Below, piece after piece: positions 1 to 8,940 of a DNA stretch of 38,872 bases. This DNA comes from Bacteroidota bacterium (GTDB lineage Bacteria; Bacteroidota; Bacteroidia; Bacteroidales; TTA-H9). The translations under genes and the position numbers were made by a program. The notes beneath the pieces are model-generated. The model searched no databases. It was not told where the DNA came from and worked only from the letters and a program-made list of their open reading frames with translations. Where the stretch lies: the NCBI GenBank assembly GCA_003250395.1, contig QKGM01000005.1, forward strand, positions 1 through 38,872, written 5' to 3'. Every line of letters begins with the position of its first letter. The first letter of the stretch is position 1.

Positions 1-61
1 ATATTGATAAGACCGTAAATCATAAATTTCTAAACATACATTACAATGTTTTATCTTTTTC

Positions 62-1162
62 TTAAACTTTAGTGCTGGAACCATTATTGCTACTACCCCG
101 CGTGCTTGTTGTAGTTCCTGCTGTTCCCCTTAAATCTTGACCCAAATCACCAGGATTGCTGCCTCCTCCGCCTTGCCAAGTTCCTTGGGTATCAGTCAAT
201 TTTTGACCTGTGGCGTTAGCTGTATTTAAACCAAAGTCTGTACAGTTATTCTTGTCTAAATTATATTTTGCCCCATCTTGACTATCCATAAAATCAAGTG
301 CTGCATTAAATTCATCCGCAGTAACTTCCATTGTTTTACTAACATCTGATGGATGTCCCGAATCGTCATAAAATGCTCCATCAGTCTCAATTTCACCAGA
401 TACAGGATTTACAGCTTCACTGGGATAAAAACCGATAGTTGCTTCAGTTACAGTTCCATCTTCATTAGTCCTTGATAAACCTACAAATGTATGTCCAACA
501 TCTACCCCTCCTAAGCCAATTTCATATGTATCTCTATCTCCTCCTTTACCAGGTTGGTCAACATACACTGTAATGGTATATTTTGTTCCTGTAGTACCGT
601 CTCTATATTGTCCGGTTACATCTTTCACTTTAACCGGATCCCCGGGACCAGCTCCAACCACATCAATAAATCTGATGGGATTATTAGCCGCATAAACATA
701 TGGCGATTGAAAATGGTAGGCTTCCGCCAGTGGGTCAACACTATGGAACCTACCTAATTGTGGATCGTAAAAACACATCCCATAATCTAACCACCTTCCA
801 GGCATTTCCTGCTCTTCTTTGCCATTGTATTTGCGCTTGTTAATGAAGGTGGAGGGATTCTTCGTGTAACACATCCCGAAGGGGTAATAATCGTTTACCT
901 GGGCAATGGTGGCCGTGCTGGAGGCAGTGGGTGTTACCACTGCTCTTACATTACCAGGGTGATCTTTCAGATGGAAATATAGTACCGGCTGGCTTAGGTT
1001 CGTTATATCATACATTTCCCCGGGTTTATTCAGACAGGCATAGAAATTACCAGCCTTCATCCTGTTAAGACTATCATATTGGAAGCCATATCCATGAAGA
1101 TAATTCGTGGGAACCATATTTTTAGTACGCCTCTCCATCATGCTGATAATCCGGCCACCCAT
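62..1162 (-). pseudogene. Orphan C-terminal fragment of an RHS-repeat protein with papain-like tip domain
   Basis: The 366-residue product keeps the end of an RHS core: a short YD-repeat piece (QYDSLNRM, about residue 28), a [11 protein letters not shown] segment (66-76), and YYPFGM with [16 protein letters not shown] (132-147). After the core comes a different C-terminal tip (about 175-366) in which GHTFVGL (His224) precedes NNCTDF (Cys307). His-before-Cys is the order of circularly permuted NlpC/P60-LRAT enzymes, so the tip is probably a peptidase or acyltransferase-type effector. Full RHS proteins are usually well over 1000 residues with a secretion signal. Here the first Met is 19 bases after the peptidase stop, with an in-frame stop just before it, and the repeats between QYDSLNRM and the KDHPGN segment are missing. 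I infer a displaced tip cassette, probably not secreted by itself. Any immunity gene would lie beyond the left edge. Confidence 0.75.
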
Positions 1163-1181
1163 TCCTATCTACCCAAAATAT

Positions 1182-3599
1182 TTATTTTCTGTTTTTCACA
1201 TATTTCTCAAGCCACTGGTCGGTTTCCCAAAGCATGTGCAGTATGTTTTCTCGGGCTGCATAACCATGACTCTCGAAAGGCAGAAGTACCAGTCGGGCTG
1301 TGCCGCCTAGTCCTTTGATCGCGCTGAAAAGCCGTTCGCTTTGCAGGGTGAATGTGCCTGAATTATTATCAGCATCGCCATGAATTAATAATAAAGGCTC
1401 ATTGATTTTATCGGCATATACAAAAGGTGACATCTTCATGTAAACCTCAGGTGCCTGCCAGAAGGTGCGCTCCTCAGCCTGAAAACCAAATGGTGTCAAC
1501 GTCCGGTTATACGCACCGCTTCTCGCGATGCCTGCGGCAAACAGATCGCAATGAGCCATCAGGTTAGCTGTCATGAAAGCACCGTAGGAATGGCCTCCAA
1601 TGGCTACCCTGTGTGGATCGCCAACCCCCATCTCATCAATGGTTTTGATTGCAGCGGCTGCATTGTCGACAAGCTGCTCTACGAACCGGTCGTTAGGTTC
1701 GGCAGTTCCTTCACCTATGATAGGAAAATCGGCATCATCAACGATCGCGTATCCACGGGCAGCCCAATACACCGGAGACCCATAATACAACTGGACAAAA
1801 CGGTAGGGAGATTCTTTTACCTGACCTGCCTGATCTGCATTCTTAAACTCTTGCGGATAGGCCCACATGAGAACTGGCAACCGTCCGTCGCGGGCCTTAT
1901 CGTAGCCAGCCGGAAGATAAAGCGTGGCAGTAAGGTCAACCCCGTCGGCCCTTTTGTAGCTGATCCGTTGTTTACTAACTCCTGCAAAGGAGGCATACGG
2001 GTTTGCAAAATGTGTAACAGCCTGCGCCTTATCCCCTTTTCGTAACCAAAAATCAGGATTCTTCGTCGGGCTTTCAATTGTAGTGATCATCACTACACGC
2101 TCAGGGTCAATCACCCTGATTATATTCTCGTAAGTTGATTTACCTTCAGCACGCCAGAGACGTTTAGTCCGGAAGCTTTTGATGTCAAATTCATCAAGAA
2201 AAGGCCGGTTACCTTCAGGTGAACAACCCTCACCTTTAAGCCATAATTTCTTCCCGTTGGCTGACAATTGAAGAACAGACCGATTGTATTTGTTCCTGGT
2301 TCTGATGAAGTCGCCAGGATCGGCATAAACATCTTCCGTTGAAAGATCAAAAATCACCTTTTTGGCACCTCCTGGAATTGACGGGTTCAGAAGATATTGA
2401 ACCTGGCGCCTCGTTTTCCACCAATATTCGCTGATAACGGCCAGATTATCATTTGCCCAGCTAATGCCTGAATAGCGTTTGGGGAGTTCGGCCAACAAAG
2501 CCGGTGTTGCCGTAAAGGGTGCATCCACCATAAAAACCTTATCGCGGATGGGTGCTTCTACAGCCGGATCACCTTCATCCTGGGCTTCTGCCCAAACAAG
2601 GGTAGCAGGTTTGTCACCTCTCCAGCCTATACTTCTTTTGCCTTTCGCTACAGCATCAAATCCGGTTGGTATCTCTTCAACCAATGGTTTTGCATAAAAA
2701 AGCTTCACAAGTTTTCCCTGCCCGTCATACAAGTTATAATTTGCCGGAAAGCGGTAAAAGGGAACGATATAAGAATAGGGGCGCTCAACTGTTGTAGCCA
2801 GGAGCCAGGTGCCGTCAGGAGAGAAATCCAGCGAAGAATAAATGGCAGGCTCAAGCCATCGTTGCAAGCTACCATCAGTCGAGACCTTCATTATTTCAGA
2901 CTTCGCGTAATATTCAAAACGTGTTTCATCAGCAGGTGAACGAAGCATATCCTGAAATGTCCGGACAGGAGCCTTACTTCCTGAGGTTTCCTGAACAGAT
3001 GGGCCTGAAGGAAGCAGTTTATCAGCAGGCAACGGCCGGCGATGTTCAGGGACATACATGACATATAGGCTCTTTGAATCAGGACCCCATTCATAACTGA
3101 ATCCCATGACACCATTCAGACGGGGTTCTGTCAGCCGGCTTGCCTGCGCGGTGGCAATATCCAGCATCCAAAGCTCTATACCATCAGGAGTAGTATTGGT
3201 AAAAGCCAGTTTTGAATCATCCGGCGAAAAACTCACTTCGCCAATACGTGGATTATCAGGCAATCCGGAAAGTTTAACGGGTTGACCAGAAGCAATTACG
3301 ATAAGACTCATCCCATAATAGACAGCCGATCTGCTTGCGCCATTGGTCTGGGGGTTAATCCGGAGGCCCGCCAGCCTGACTTCATCCTGCGCCAGCTCTT
3401 CCAACGTTTTAAAAGCATATCGATCAAGAAGGACCATGTATTGGTTGCGCGAATCTATACGTACTGCAGGCTGAGGCCGTATGTCTGCCAGTTCAAGAAT
3501 CTCCTTCGGTGGAAGCTGGTATTTAAGCGCGTTTTGTGAATGGGATGAAAGCATCATCATGATAATTATTACCGTGAATATCAGGTTTTTATTAGCCAT
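1182..3599 (-). CDS. Secreted S9D-type serine peptidase (glutamyl endopeptidase-like)
   Basis: The 805-residue protein starts with a hydrophobic signal peptide (about 1-22) and has a beta-propeller region (about 50-520) and a C-terminal alpha/beta-hydrolase domain. The catalytic triad is visible: Ser671 in GGHSYGAF, Asp744 in HGDADNN and His778 in ESHGY. The surrounding ARSGAYNRTLTPFGFQ and PFESHGYAAREN stretches are hallmarks of the S9D branch, which includes the plant chloroplast glutamyl endopeptidase. It should cleave peptides after acidic residues in the periplasm, though specificity is inferred from family only. Length is typical. It is divergently oriented from the lipoprotein at 3809, and the RHS fragment lies directly downstream. 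No clear promoter or Shine-Dalgarno site was found ahead of the ATG at 3599. Confidence 0.88.
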   Translation of the reverse strand: MANKNLIFTVIIIMMMLSSHSQNALKYQLPPKEILELADIRPQPAVRIDSRNQYMVLLDRYAFKTLEELAQDEVRLAGLRINPQTNGASRSAVYYGMSLIVIASGQPVKLSGLPDNPRIGEVSFSPDDSKLAFTNTTPDGIELWMLDIATAQASRLTEPRLNGVMGFSYEWGPDSKSLYVMYVPEHRRPLPADKLLPSGPSVQETSGSKAPVRTFQDMLRSPADETRFEYYAKSEIMKVSTDGSLQRWLEPAIYSSLDFSPDGTWLLATTVERPYSYIVPFYRFPANYNLYDGQGKLVKLFYAKPLVEEIPTGFDAVAKGKRSIGWRGDKPATLVWAEAQDEGDPAVEAPIRDKVFMVDAPFTATPALLAELPKRYSGISWANDNLAVISEYWWKTRRQVQYLLNPSIPGGAKKVIFDLSTEDVYADPGDFIRTRNKYNRSVLQLSANGKKLWLKGEGCSPEGNRPFLDEFDIKSFRTKRLWRAEGKSTYENIIRVIDPERVVMITTIESPTKNPDFWLRKGDKAQAVTHFANPYASFAGVSKQRISYKRADGVDLTATLYLPAGYDKARDGRLPVLMWAYPQEFKNADQAGQVKESPYRFVQLYYGSPVYWAARGYAIVDDADFPIIGEGTAEPNDRFVEQLVDNAAAAIKTIDEMGVGDPHRVAIGGHSYGAFMTANLMAHCDLFAAGIARSGAYNRTLTPFGFQAEERTFWQAPEVYMKMSPFVYADKINEPLLLIHGDADNNSGTFTLQSERLFSAIKGLGGTARLVLLPFESHGYAARENILHMLWETDQWLEKYVKNRK

Positions 3600-3753
3600 A
3601 AAAAAATTAAATTAATCGGGATGAGAATGAGTGCAGATTATCAGTTGCTAAAATAGCCAAATTAAACAACATTATCGTCCGGGAAGCTGTTCACCAAACC
3701 ACAGGTATTCGCGGCCAATGCTGTATTTTGAGGCCAATTCAATGAAAAGAGGC

Positions 3754-3784
3754 TTTGTTTACGTCCTGAAAAAGCCTAAATTTG
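3754..3784 (+). promoter_or_regulatory. Bacteroidetes-type promoter for the binding-protein gene
   Basis: TTTG at 3754-3757 and TAAATTTG at 3777-3784 are separated by 19 bases, matching the Bacteroidetes -33/-7 consensus. Transcription would start near 3790, just before the ATG at 3809; this argues against a TTG start at 3782, which lies inside the -7 element. Confidence 0.7.
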
Positions 3785-3808
3785 CAAATACCAAATCAGC
3801 CCCAGACC

Positions 3809-5248
3809 ATGAAAAAAACAACCTTACTATCCGGCCTGATGGCCATTATCCTGATTACCCTTTTCACGCAATGCGGAAAAGACTCAGAAGAAACGTATTC
3901 GAATGAACTCAGGTTTTACACCGAAAACTTCAAGCCGCTCAACTATTCTGAAAACGGGAATATTACCGGGCTGGCACCTGAACTGCTCAGGAGTATCTGT
4001 ACCAGCCTGAACATACCGTTTGATGTGTCTGTACTTCCCTGGGATCAGGCATACAGTACAACCCAAGCAACCAGCAACGCGGTACTCTTTTCCACTATAT
4101 TAAACAACGAACGGAAAGATTTATTCAAATGGGCCGGCCCTATCATCTCTCTCGACTGTCACTTCTACGCCTTATCGGGTAACCACATAACGCTGAATAC
4201 GCTCGACGACGCGAAAGCCGTCGGAAAGATCGGAATTCTGAAAGATTATGCCATAGAGCAGTACCTGTTAGAGAAAGGTTTCACGAATCTTGTAAGATGC
4301 AACGATAACATCGATGCTTTTCAGAAACTTCTGAATGGTGAAATCGATCTCTTCCCTGCCGATAAACCTACTGCAGAAGCTGCGCTTGAGTCGCTCAACC
4401 AGTCATTTTACAGGGTAACACCTGAATTGCTCATCAAAACTGACCTGATGTATTTTGCCTTCAACAAAAACATTCCCGACAATATTGTCAGCAGTTTCCA
4501 GCACGAGATCGATAAGATGAAATCGAACGGCGTACTCAGATCACTGACTCAGAAATATCTGAAATCATCAAGTTTTCCGGGTATTCTGCAGGTGTATACT
4601 GAGCAGTATCCTCCATTGACTTTCAGAAACAGCGAAGGTGAGATTACCGGTTTTGGATCAGACATCGTTTATGAAATCATGAAACAGAACAACCTGTATT
4701 ATGATGTTAGGCTCTCTTCCTGGAGCAATGGATATGACCTGGCACTCATCAATCCCAATTTCTGCCTGTTCACTATGGATCGTACCGAATTGCGTGAAAA
4801 CCTGTTTCAATGGGTAGGTCCTGTTGGAACCAATACAACCTGGATTTATACAAAAGAGGGTTCAGGAATCACCATCACCTCGCTCGATGAAGCACGTAAT
4901 CTGAATGCACTGGGAACTGTCAGTTCGTGGTTTTCTGACCAATACCTCAGAGAGCTTGGCTTCACTAATCTTGTGAGCCATAGCGATCCGAATGTCATGG
5001 CACAAAAGCTCCTTGATGGTGAAATCGATGGTTTTGTTTGCACCAGCGTAACGTTTCCATCTATCCTGGGTGAAATCGGCCACACTTACGATGAGGTTGT
5101 CCCCTCCTTCTCAGTCATGTCGTCCGACTACTACATTGCTTTTTCCAAAAGCACGCCCGCTTCTATCGTCAACCAATGGCAGTCAACCCTCGATGCCATG
5201 AAAAGCAATGGTACCTATGATGCCATCTTCGCTAAATGGCTTGAGTAA
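3809..5248 (+). CDS. Lipoprotein with two tandem family-3 solute-binding domains
   Basis: The ATG at 3809 gives 479 residues with a lipoprotein signal (LFTQC, Cys22), so the protein should be membrane-anchored on the periplasmic side. Two homologous SBP_bac_3 domains follow each other. Matching landmarks are YTENFKPLNY / YTEQYPPLTF, NITGLAPELL / EITGFGSDIV, LFKWAGP / LFQWVGP and GFTNLVRCND / GFTNLVSHSD. These domains bind amino acids or similar small polar solutes in ABC importers and in sensor proteins. No permease, ATPase, kinase or cyclase lies nearby, so the partner is unknown. The internal duplication is clear; ligand and role are not. The gene stands alone behind its own promoter. Confidence 0.85.
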   Translation: MKKTTLLSGLMAIILITLFTQCGKDSEETYSNELRFYTENFKPLNYSENGNITGLAPELLRSICTSLNIPFDVSVLPWDQAYSTTQATSNAVLFSTILNNERKDLFKWAGPIISLDCHFYALSGNHITLNTLDDAKAVGKIGILKDYAIEQYLLEKGFTNLVRCNDNIDAFQKLLNGEIDLFPADKPTAEAALESLNQSFYRVTPELLIKTDLMYFAFNKNIPDNIVSSFQHEIDKMKSNGVLRSLTQKYLKSSSFPGILQVYTEQYPPLTFRNSEGEITGFGSDIVYEIMKQNNLYYDVRLSSWSNGYDLALINPNFCLFTMDRTELRENLFQWVGPVGTNTTWIYTKEGSGITITSLDEARNLNALGTVSSWFSDQYLRELGFTNLVSHSDPNVMAQKLLDGEIDGFVCTSVTFPSILGEIGHTYDEVVPSFSVMSSDYYIAFSKSTPASIVNQWQSTLDAMKSNGTYDAIFAKWLE

Positions 5249-6124
5249 GGAGTCCTGATAAACAAGTCTCTAAGCCACTCTCCTTTTATTGCCTGGCAGC
5301 CCGGAAACAATTTCGGCTTACGCTTACCGGCATTCTGCCCGACCATTTTTCCTTGATTACCCCCTCATCCCTGCTGAGGATCGGCAATCTATTGTACAGC
5401 AGGATGGTATAGGTGATACCAGTCGGCGAACAGGTACTGCCTTCCATCACCGGTGACTTGTCATCTCCCGGTTTACATCCAAAAAGCGGGCATGATAAAT
5501 GAACCGGCTCTGAGTTTATTGGGAGCTGATATAACCCTGTGGGTTGTTGACAAATCGTCATATCTGAAAACATTCAGGATCGGGATCCCCTGCCCCGGGG
5601 TTCTGACACAGCCTGCTTTACACGGCAGACCGTGTTCTTCAATATGCTTTTCCCTGGCCAGTAAAAGTACAACGACTCCCAGCCAGGACGATTTTCCACA
5701 CCACAGTGCGACCCGACATAGGAGTCTTTCAAAGTCGATTCGAAGTGGCTTCGTAAGAAAACGAAAAGAGAACGAAGCTACTTCGAAGCTACTTCGAAGC
5801 CAGAACGAACCTACACTATGTTTGAGTACTGTTTATCAAACATTTATATATTTTGTGGTTTGTGGTAGAATAGTGTGGTTTTTTTGGGAAAAACAGACCC
5901 GATCTGACCCCGAATCCTGAAAGAATCTGATCACTCACCACCCTCTCCTTTCGAAGTGCAGTCAGTCCATTTCTTGTTGCAATCCGAGGGATATTAAGCA
6001 GACCGGATCAGGGACATGAGGTTGGCTTTTATCCGGCTAATGAATCAATTGAGGCTGCCGGCAGAAGGCATTAAAAGGTTTATTGTGAAATTCAGTACCT
6101 TTACAGTCCACACATATCCAATGT
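5249..6124. other. 876-base stretch without a convincing gene
   Basis: Two overlapping open frames on opposite strands (5286-5573 minus and 5453-5920 plus) have unusual composition and no recognisable domain, so I do not call them. The region contains an 11-base tandem repeat near 5773 and an AT-rich segment from 5820 to 5885. It could be a decayed mobile or repeat element, but no ends or transposase remnants can be recognised. Confidence 0.5.
5773..5800. repeat. 11-base tandem repeat (2.5 copies) within inverted GGCTTCG/CGAAGCC arms
   Basis: CGAAGCTACTT occurs at 5773-5783 and 5784-5794, followed by CGAAGC. Each unit boundary forms the palindrome TTCGAA. An upstream GGCTTCG (5747-5753) can pair with CGAAGCC (5795-5801), so the block could fold as a hairpin. 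Function unknown. Confidence 0.6.
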
Positions 6125-7009
6125 ATGTCATTAACAATCAACATAGATACTAATAGCGGGTTCTGTTTCGGAGTAACAAATGCCATTAAAACTGTTGAAA
6201 ATGAGTTATTGGCGGGCAACCCGTTATGGTGTATCGGAGAAATTGTACACAATGAAGCTGAAGTCGACAGGTTAACACGCCAGGGCTTACAGGAAATCAG
6301 TGCAGCAAACCTGAACCTGATCAGTCATAAAAAGGTATTGATCAGGGCACATGGAGAGCCTCCGTCAACTTATGCCAAAGCGGCCATCCAGCATCTAAAC
6401 ATTGTCGATGCAACCTGCCCCATCGTCCTGAAACTTCAGCAACGAATTGCCATGGCAGCCGAAGAGATGCGTAAAGAAGCAGGCCAGGTAGTCATTTTTG
6501 GCAAAAGGAACCATCCGGAGGTAAAAGGTTTGATCGGACATGCGTCACAACAGGCTCTTGTTATAGGGAACTTGATTGATGCTGAGGAAATAGATTTTAC
6601 GAAACCAGTCAGGCTGTTTTCGCAAACAACCATGGATTCAAATGATTATAATGAGATCAAAAGGTTTATTGAAGATAAATGCAGAGAGCATAACAACCTG
6701 AACTTTGAAGCCGTTGAATCTGTCTGCAAACAGGTGGCCGGAAGAAAAGAATCGCTTTCAGTGTTCGCCGGGAAACATGATCTCGTACTCTTTGTCAGCG
6801 GGAAGAACAGTTCAAATGGTAAAATCCTGTTTAAACATTGCAGGTCTGTCAACCCCAACACCCGTTTTGTAGAGAAACCTGAAGAGCTTAAACCTGACTG
6901 GTTTACCGGCATACAAACAGTCGGAATCTGCGGGGCTACCTCCACACCACGTTGGCTGATGGAAGAGGTGGCAGAAACTATATCTCAAATCATGGAACCA
7001 TGCATCTGA
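6125..7009 (+). CDS. ispH: 4-hydroxy-3-methylbut-2-enyl diphosphate reductase
   Basis: IspH (LytB) catalyses the last step of the MEP isoprenoid pathway, converting HMBPP to isopentenyl and dimethylallyl diphosphate with a [4Fe-4S] cluster. The 294-residue length is normal. The three cluster cysteines are visible: Cys14 (SGFCFGV), Cys98 (DATCPIV) and Cys201 (ESVCKQ). So are substrate-binding landmarks: RAHGEPPS, KRNHPEVKG with the catalytic-region Glu132, SQTTMDSND and the C-terminal GATSTPRW. The start is the ATG at 6125; an ATG at 6121 is in another frame. The 3' end overlaps recF by 10 bases, which suggests co-transcription and coupled translation. Confidence 0.95.
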   Translation: MSLTINIDTNSGFCFGVTNAIKTVENELLAGNPLWCIGEIVHNEAEVDRLTRQGLQEISAANLNLISHKKVLIRAHGEPPSTYAKAAIQHLNIVDATCPIVLKLQQRIAMAAEEMRKEAGQVVIFGKRNHPEVKGLIGHASQQALVIGNLIDAEEIDFTKPVRLFSQTTMDSNDYNEIKRFIEDKCREHNNLNFEAVESVCKQVAGRKESLSVFAGKHDLVLFVSGKNSSNGKILFKHCRSVNPNTRFVEKPEELKPDWFTGIQTVGICGATSTPRWLMEEVAETISQIMEPCI

Positions 7010-8115
7010 ATCACCTAACCATCAGCCAGTTTAAGAATTGCATTGAAGCAACTCTCGACTTTTCAGAAAATATTAACTGTTTTGTCGGGAGAAATGGTGC
7101 CGGTAAAACAAACATTCTCGATGCCATTTACTATCTGTCGTTTTGCAAGAGCTATTTCAATCAGGCAGATTCACTGAACATCAACCACGAGTGCGATTTC
7201 TTCGCGATTAACGGAACTTTCGGCCGTGATGATGAACGAACCGACCAGGTACAGTGTATTCAAAAAAGGAACGCTGCCAAGAAATTCTCACTCAATAAAA
7301 AAGAGTACAACAGGCTGGCTGACCATATCGGGCTGTTTCCCCTGGTAATGATTTCGCCTTACGACCGGGACCTTATCAATGACGGGAGCGAACTCAGGCG
7401 AAAGTATCTCGATGGTGTCATTTCCCAGTTTGACCATGGATATCTCGACGATCTGCTGAATTACAATAAAGCCCTTGCACAACGGAATGCCCTTTTAAAA
7501 CAGTGTGCCGAATCAGGATTCTACGACCGGCCTATGATTCAGCTGTACGACAGCATGATGGAACAACCTGCTCAGCGGATTTACGAGAAACGTGTTGCTT
7601 TTCTGGAAGCCTTTAAGCCTGTGTTTCAACACTATTATTCATGGATATCGGAAGGGCGCGAAAAGGTTGAAATCGTTTATGAATCATCGATGCATGGTAC
7701 TGCATTTGCCGAAATGATGGAGGGGGCCTTCGACAGAGACAAGGCACTGCGTTACACATCGGCCGGGATTCATAAAGATGACCTTGACCTGCAGATCGAT
7801 GGGTACCCGGTTAAAAAATTCGGATCGCAGGGACAACAGAAATCGTATGTAGTGGCCATGAAACTGGCGCAATTCGACTATACCCGGCAGATTAAACGGA
7901 TGAAACCCATCATGCTGTTTGATGATATTTTCGATAAGCTCGATTCGACCCGTGTTCAGAAAATCATCGAACTGGTAGGTAATGAAAGTTTTGGACAGGT
8001 ATTTATTTCAGACACGCAACCCGAACGGATCGAAGCTATATTTAGCCAGATAACACTCGATCACCGCATATTCGACGTTTCTTCAGGTGTTGTAAAACCA
8101 AGAATGAACCAGTAA
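7000..8115 (+). CDS. recF: DNA replication and repair protein RecF
   Basis: RecF is an SMC-like ATPase that helps load RecA at single-strand gaps. From the ATG at 7000 the protein has 371 residues, a normal length. The Walker A motif is GRNGAGKTN (about 30-38), the signature motif is in KKFGSQGQQKSYVVAMKLAQF near residue 270, and Walker B with D-loop is PIMLFDDIFDKLDS. The ATG at 7000 was chosen because homology (MHLNHLTISQFKNC) begins there; it lies inside the end of ispH. In many bacteria recF sits beside dnaA/dnaN, whereas here it follows ispH, so the usual origin context is absent. Confidence 0.95.
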   Translation: MHLNHLTISQFKNCIEATLDFSENINCFVGRNGAGKTNILDAIYYLSFCKSYFNQADSLNINHECDFFAINGTFGRDDERTDQVQCIQKRNAAKKFSLNKKEYNRLADHIGLFPLVMISPYDRDLINDGSELRRKYLDGVISQFDHGYLDDLLNYNKALAQRNALLKQCAESGFYDRPMIQLYDSMMEQPAQRIYEKRVAFLEAFKPVFQHYYSWISEGREKVEIVYESSMHGTAFAEMMEGAFDRDKALRYTSAGIHKDDLDLQIDGYPVKKFGSQGQQKSYVVAMKLAQFDYTRQIKRMKPIMLFDDIFDKLDSTRVQKIIELVGNESFGQVFISDTQPERIEAIFSQITLDHRIFDVSSGVVKPRMNQ

Positions 8116-8123
8116 CTACTCCA

Positions 8124-8903
8124 ATGAAACACATCGCAATCGCCCTATTGATCCTGTGCCATGGCATAGCCGCCATGGCTGACTCACTCGACAGCCTCGT
8201 TCAAGCCAATCATTTGAAGGCCACAATCGTAGTTACCTCATTGAAAAGCACCAGGCAATACACCTATAATGAATTCAGGGCAAATCAGCAGTTCCTCCCT
8301 GCTTCGACGTTCAAGATTCCCAACACCCTTATCGCCCTGCAGGAGAAGGCCATTTCCGGACTTCATGATACGATCAGGTGGGATGGAACCGAACGGTTTC
8401 TGGAATCATGGAATCATGACCAGGATCTTGGTTCAGCGTTTCAGATCAGTTGTGTATGGTTTTACCAGGAACTGGCAGCCAGAGTCGGTCAGGAGGCATA
8501 CAGGATTTACCTGAAAAAAATGGATTACGGTAACGGGCTTACCGGCCCAGATGTCGCAACATTCTGGCTCGATGGCGATATTCGTATTTCAGCACATCAA
8601 CAGATCAGCTTTCTCAGGAAACTATATAAGAGGGAACTCCCCTTCGATCAGCGCAACTACGATCTCTTGCGCCGTGTAATGCTTACCGACAGTACAACGA
8701 CATACAAAATGTACGCGAAAACCGGCTGGGCTGCCCGGGCCGATATTCAAACCGGCTGGTATGTAGGATTTGTTGAGACTACAGATGATGTCTGGTTTTT
8801 TGCCTGTAACCTCGAAATAAGGAACGAAGAGGAGACCGTTTTCAGGAAAGAGCTTGTTTACCGGTATCTCCGTGATCTAAAGATCATCCCTGAAGCAAAT
8901 TAA
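8124..8903 (+). CDS. Class D (OXA-type) beta-lactamase
   Basis: The 259-residue protein begins with a signal peptide (about 1-19). It carries the full set of class D motifs: the active-site Ser61 and Lys64 in STFK, Ser109-Cys-Val111, Tyr135-Gly-Asn137 and Lys199-Thr-Gly-Trp202, plus WFACNLEI near the C-terminus. Class D enzymes hydrolyse penicillins and some other beta-lactams in the periplasm using a carboxylated active-site lysine. It begins 8 bases after recF and is probably in the same transcript, with no mobile element beside it, so it looks like a chromosomal species gene. The substrate range, including carbapenems, cannot be read from the sequence. A related penicillin-sensor domain is less likely because no transmembrane fusion partner is present. 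Confidence 0.9.
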   Translation: MKHIAIALLILCHGIAAMADSLDSLVQANHLKATIVVTSLKSTRQYTYNEFRANQQFLPASTFKIPNTLIALQEKAISGLHDTIRWDGTERFLESWNHDQDLGSAFQISCVWFYQELAARVGQEAYRIYLKKMDYGNGLTGPDVATFWLDGDIRISAHQQISFLRKLYKRELPFDQRNYDLLRRVMLTDSTTTYKMYAKTGWAARADIQTGWYVGFVETTDDVWFFACNLEIRNEEETVFRKELVYRYLRDLKIIPEAN

Positions 8904-8940
8904 ACCAACACGGCTACAGAAATATACCTATACTGAAAAC

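Noticed and set aside
3782..3808. TTG start for the solute-binding lipoprotein
   Set aside because: The TTG lies inside the -7 promoter element, and the lipoprotein signal begins properly at the ATG at 3809.
5286..5920. Overlapping open frames on both strands (5286-5573 minus, 5453-5920 plus)
   Set aside because: Odd residue composition, no domain, no promoter or ribosome site, and mutual overlap; more likely chance frames in a spacer.
6952..6999. Upstream TTG start for recF
   Set aside because: It would add 16 residues read from the end of ispH; RecF homology begins at the ATG at 7000.
8124..8903. Beta-lactamase as a recently acquired mobile resistance gene
   Set aside because: It is packed in a housekeeping run of similar composition with no insertion sequence or integron feature.
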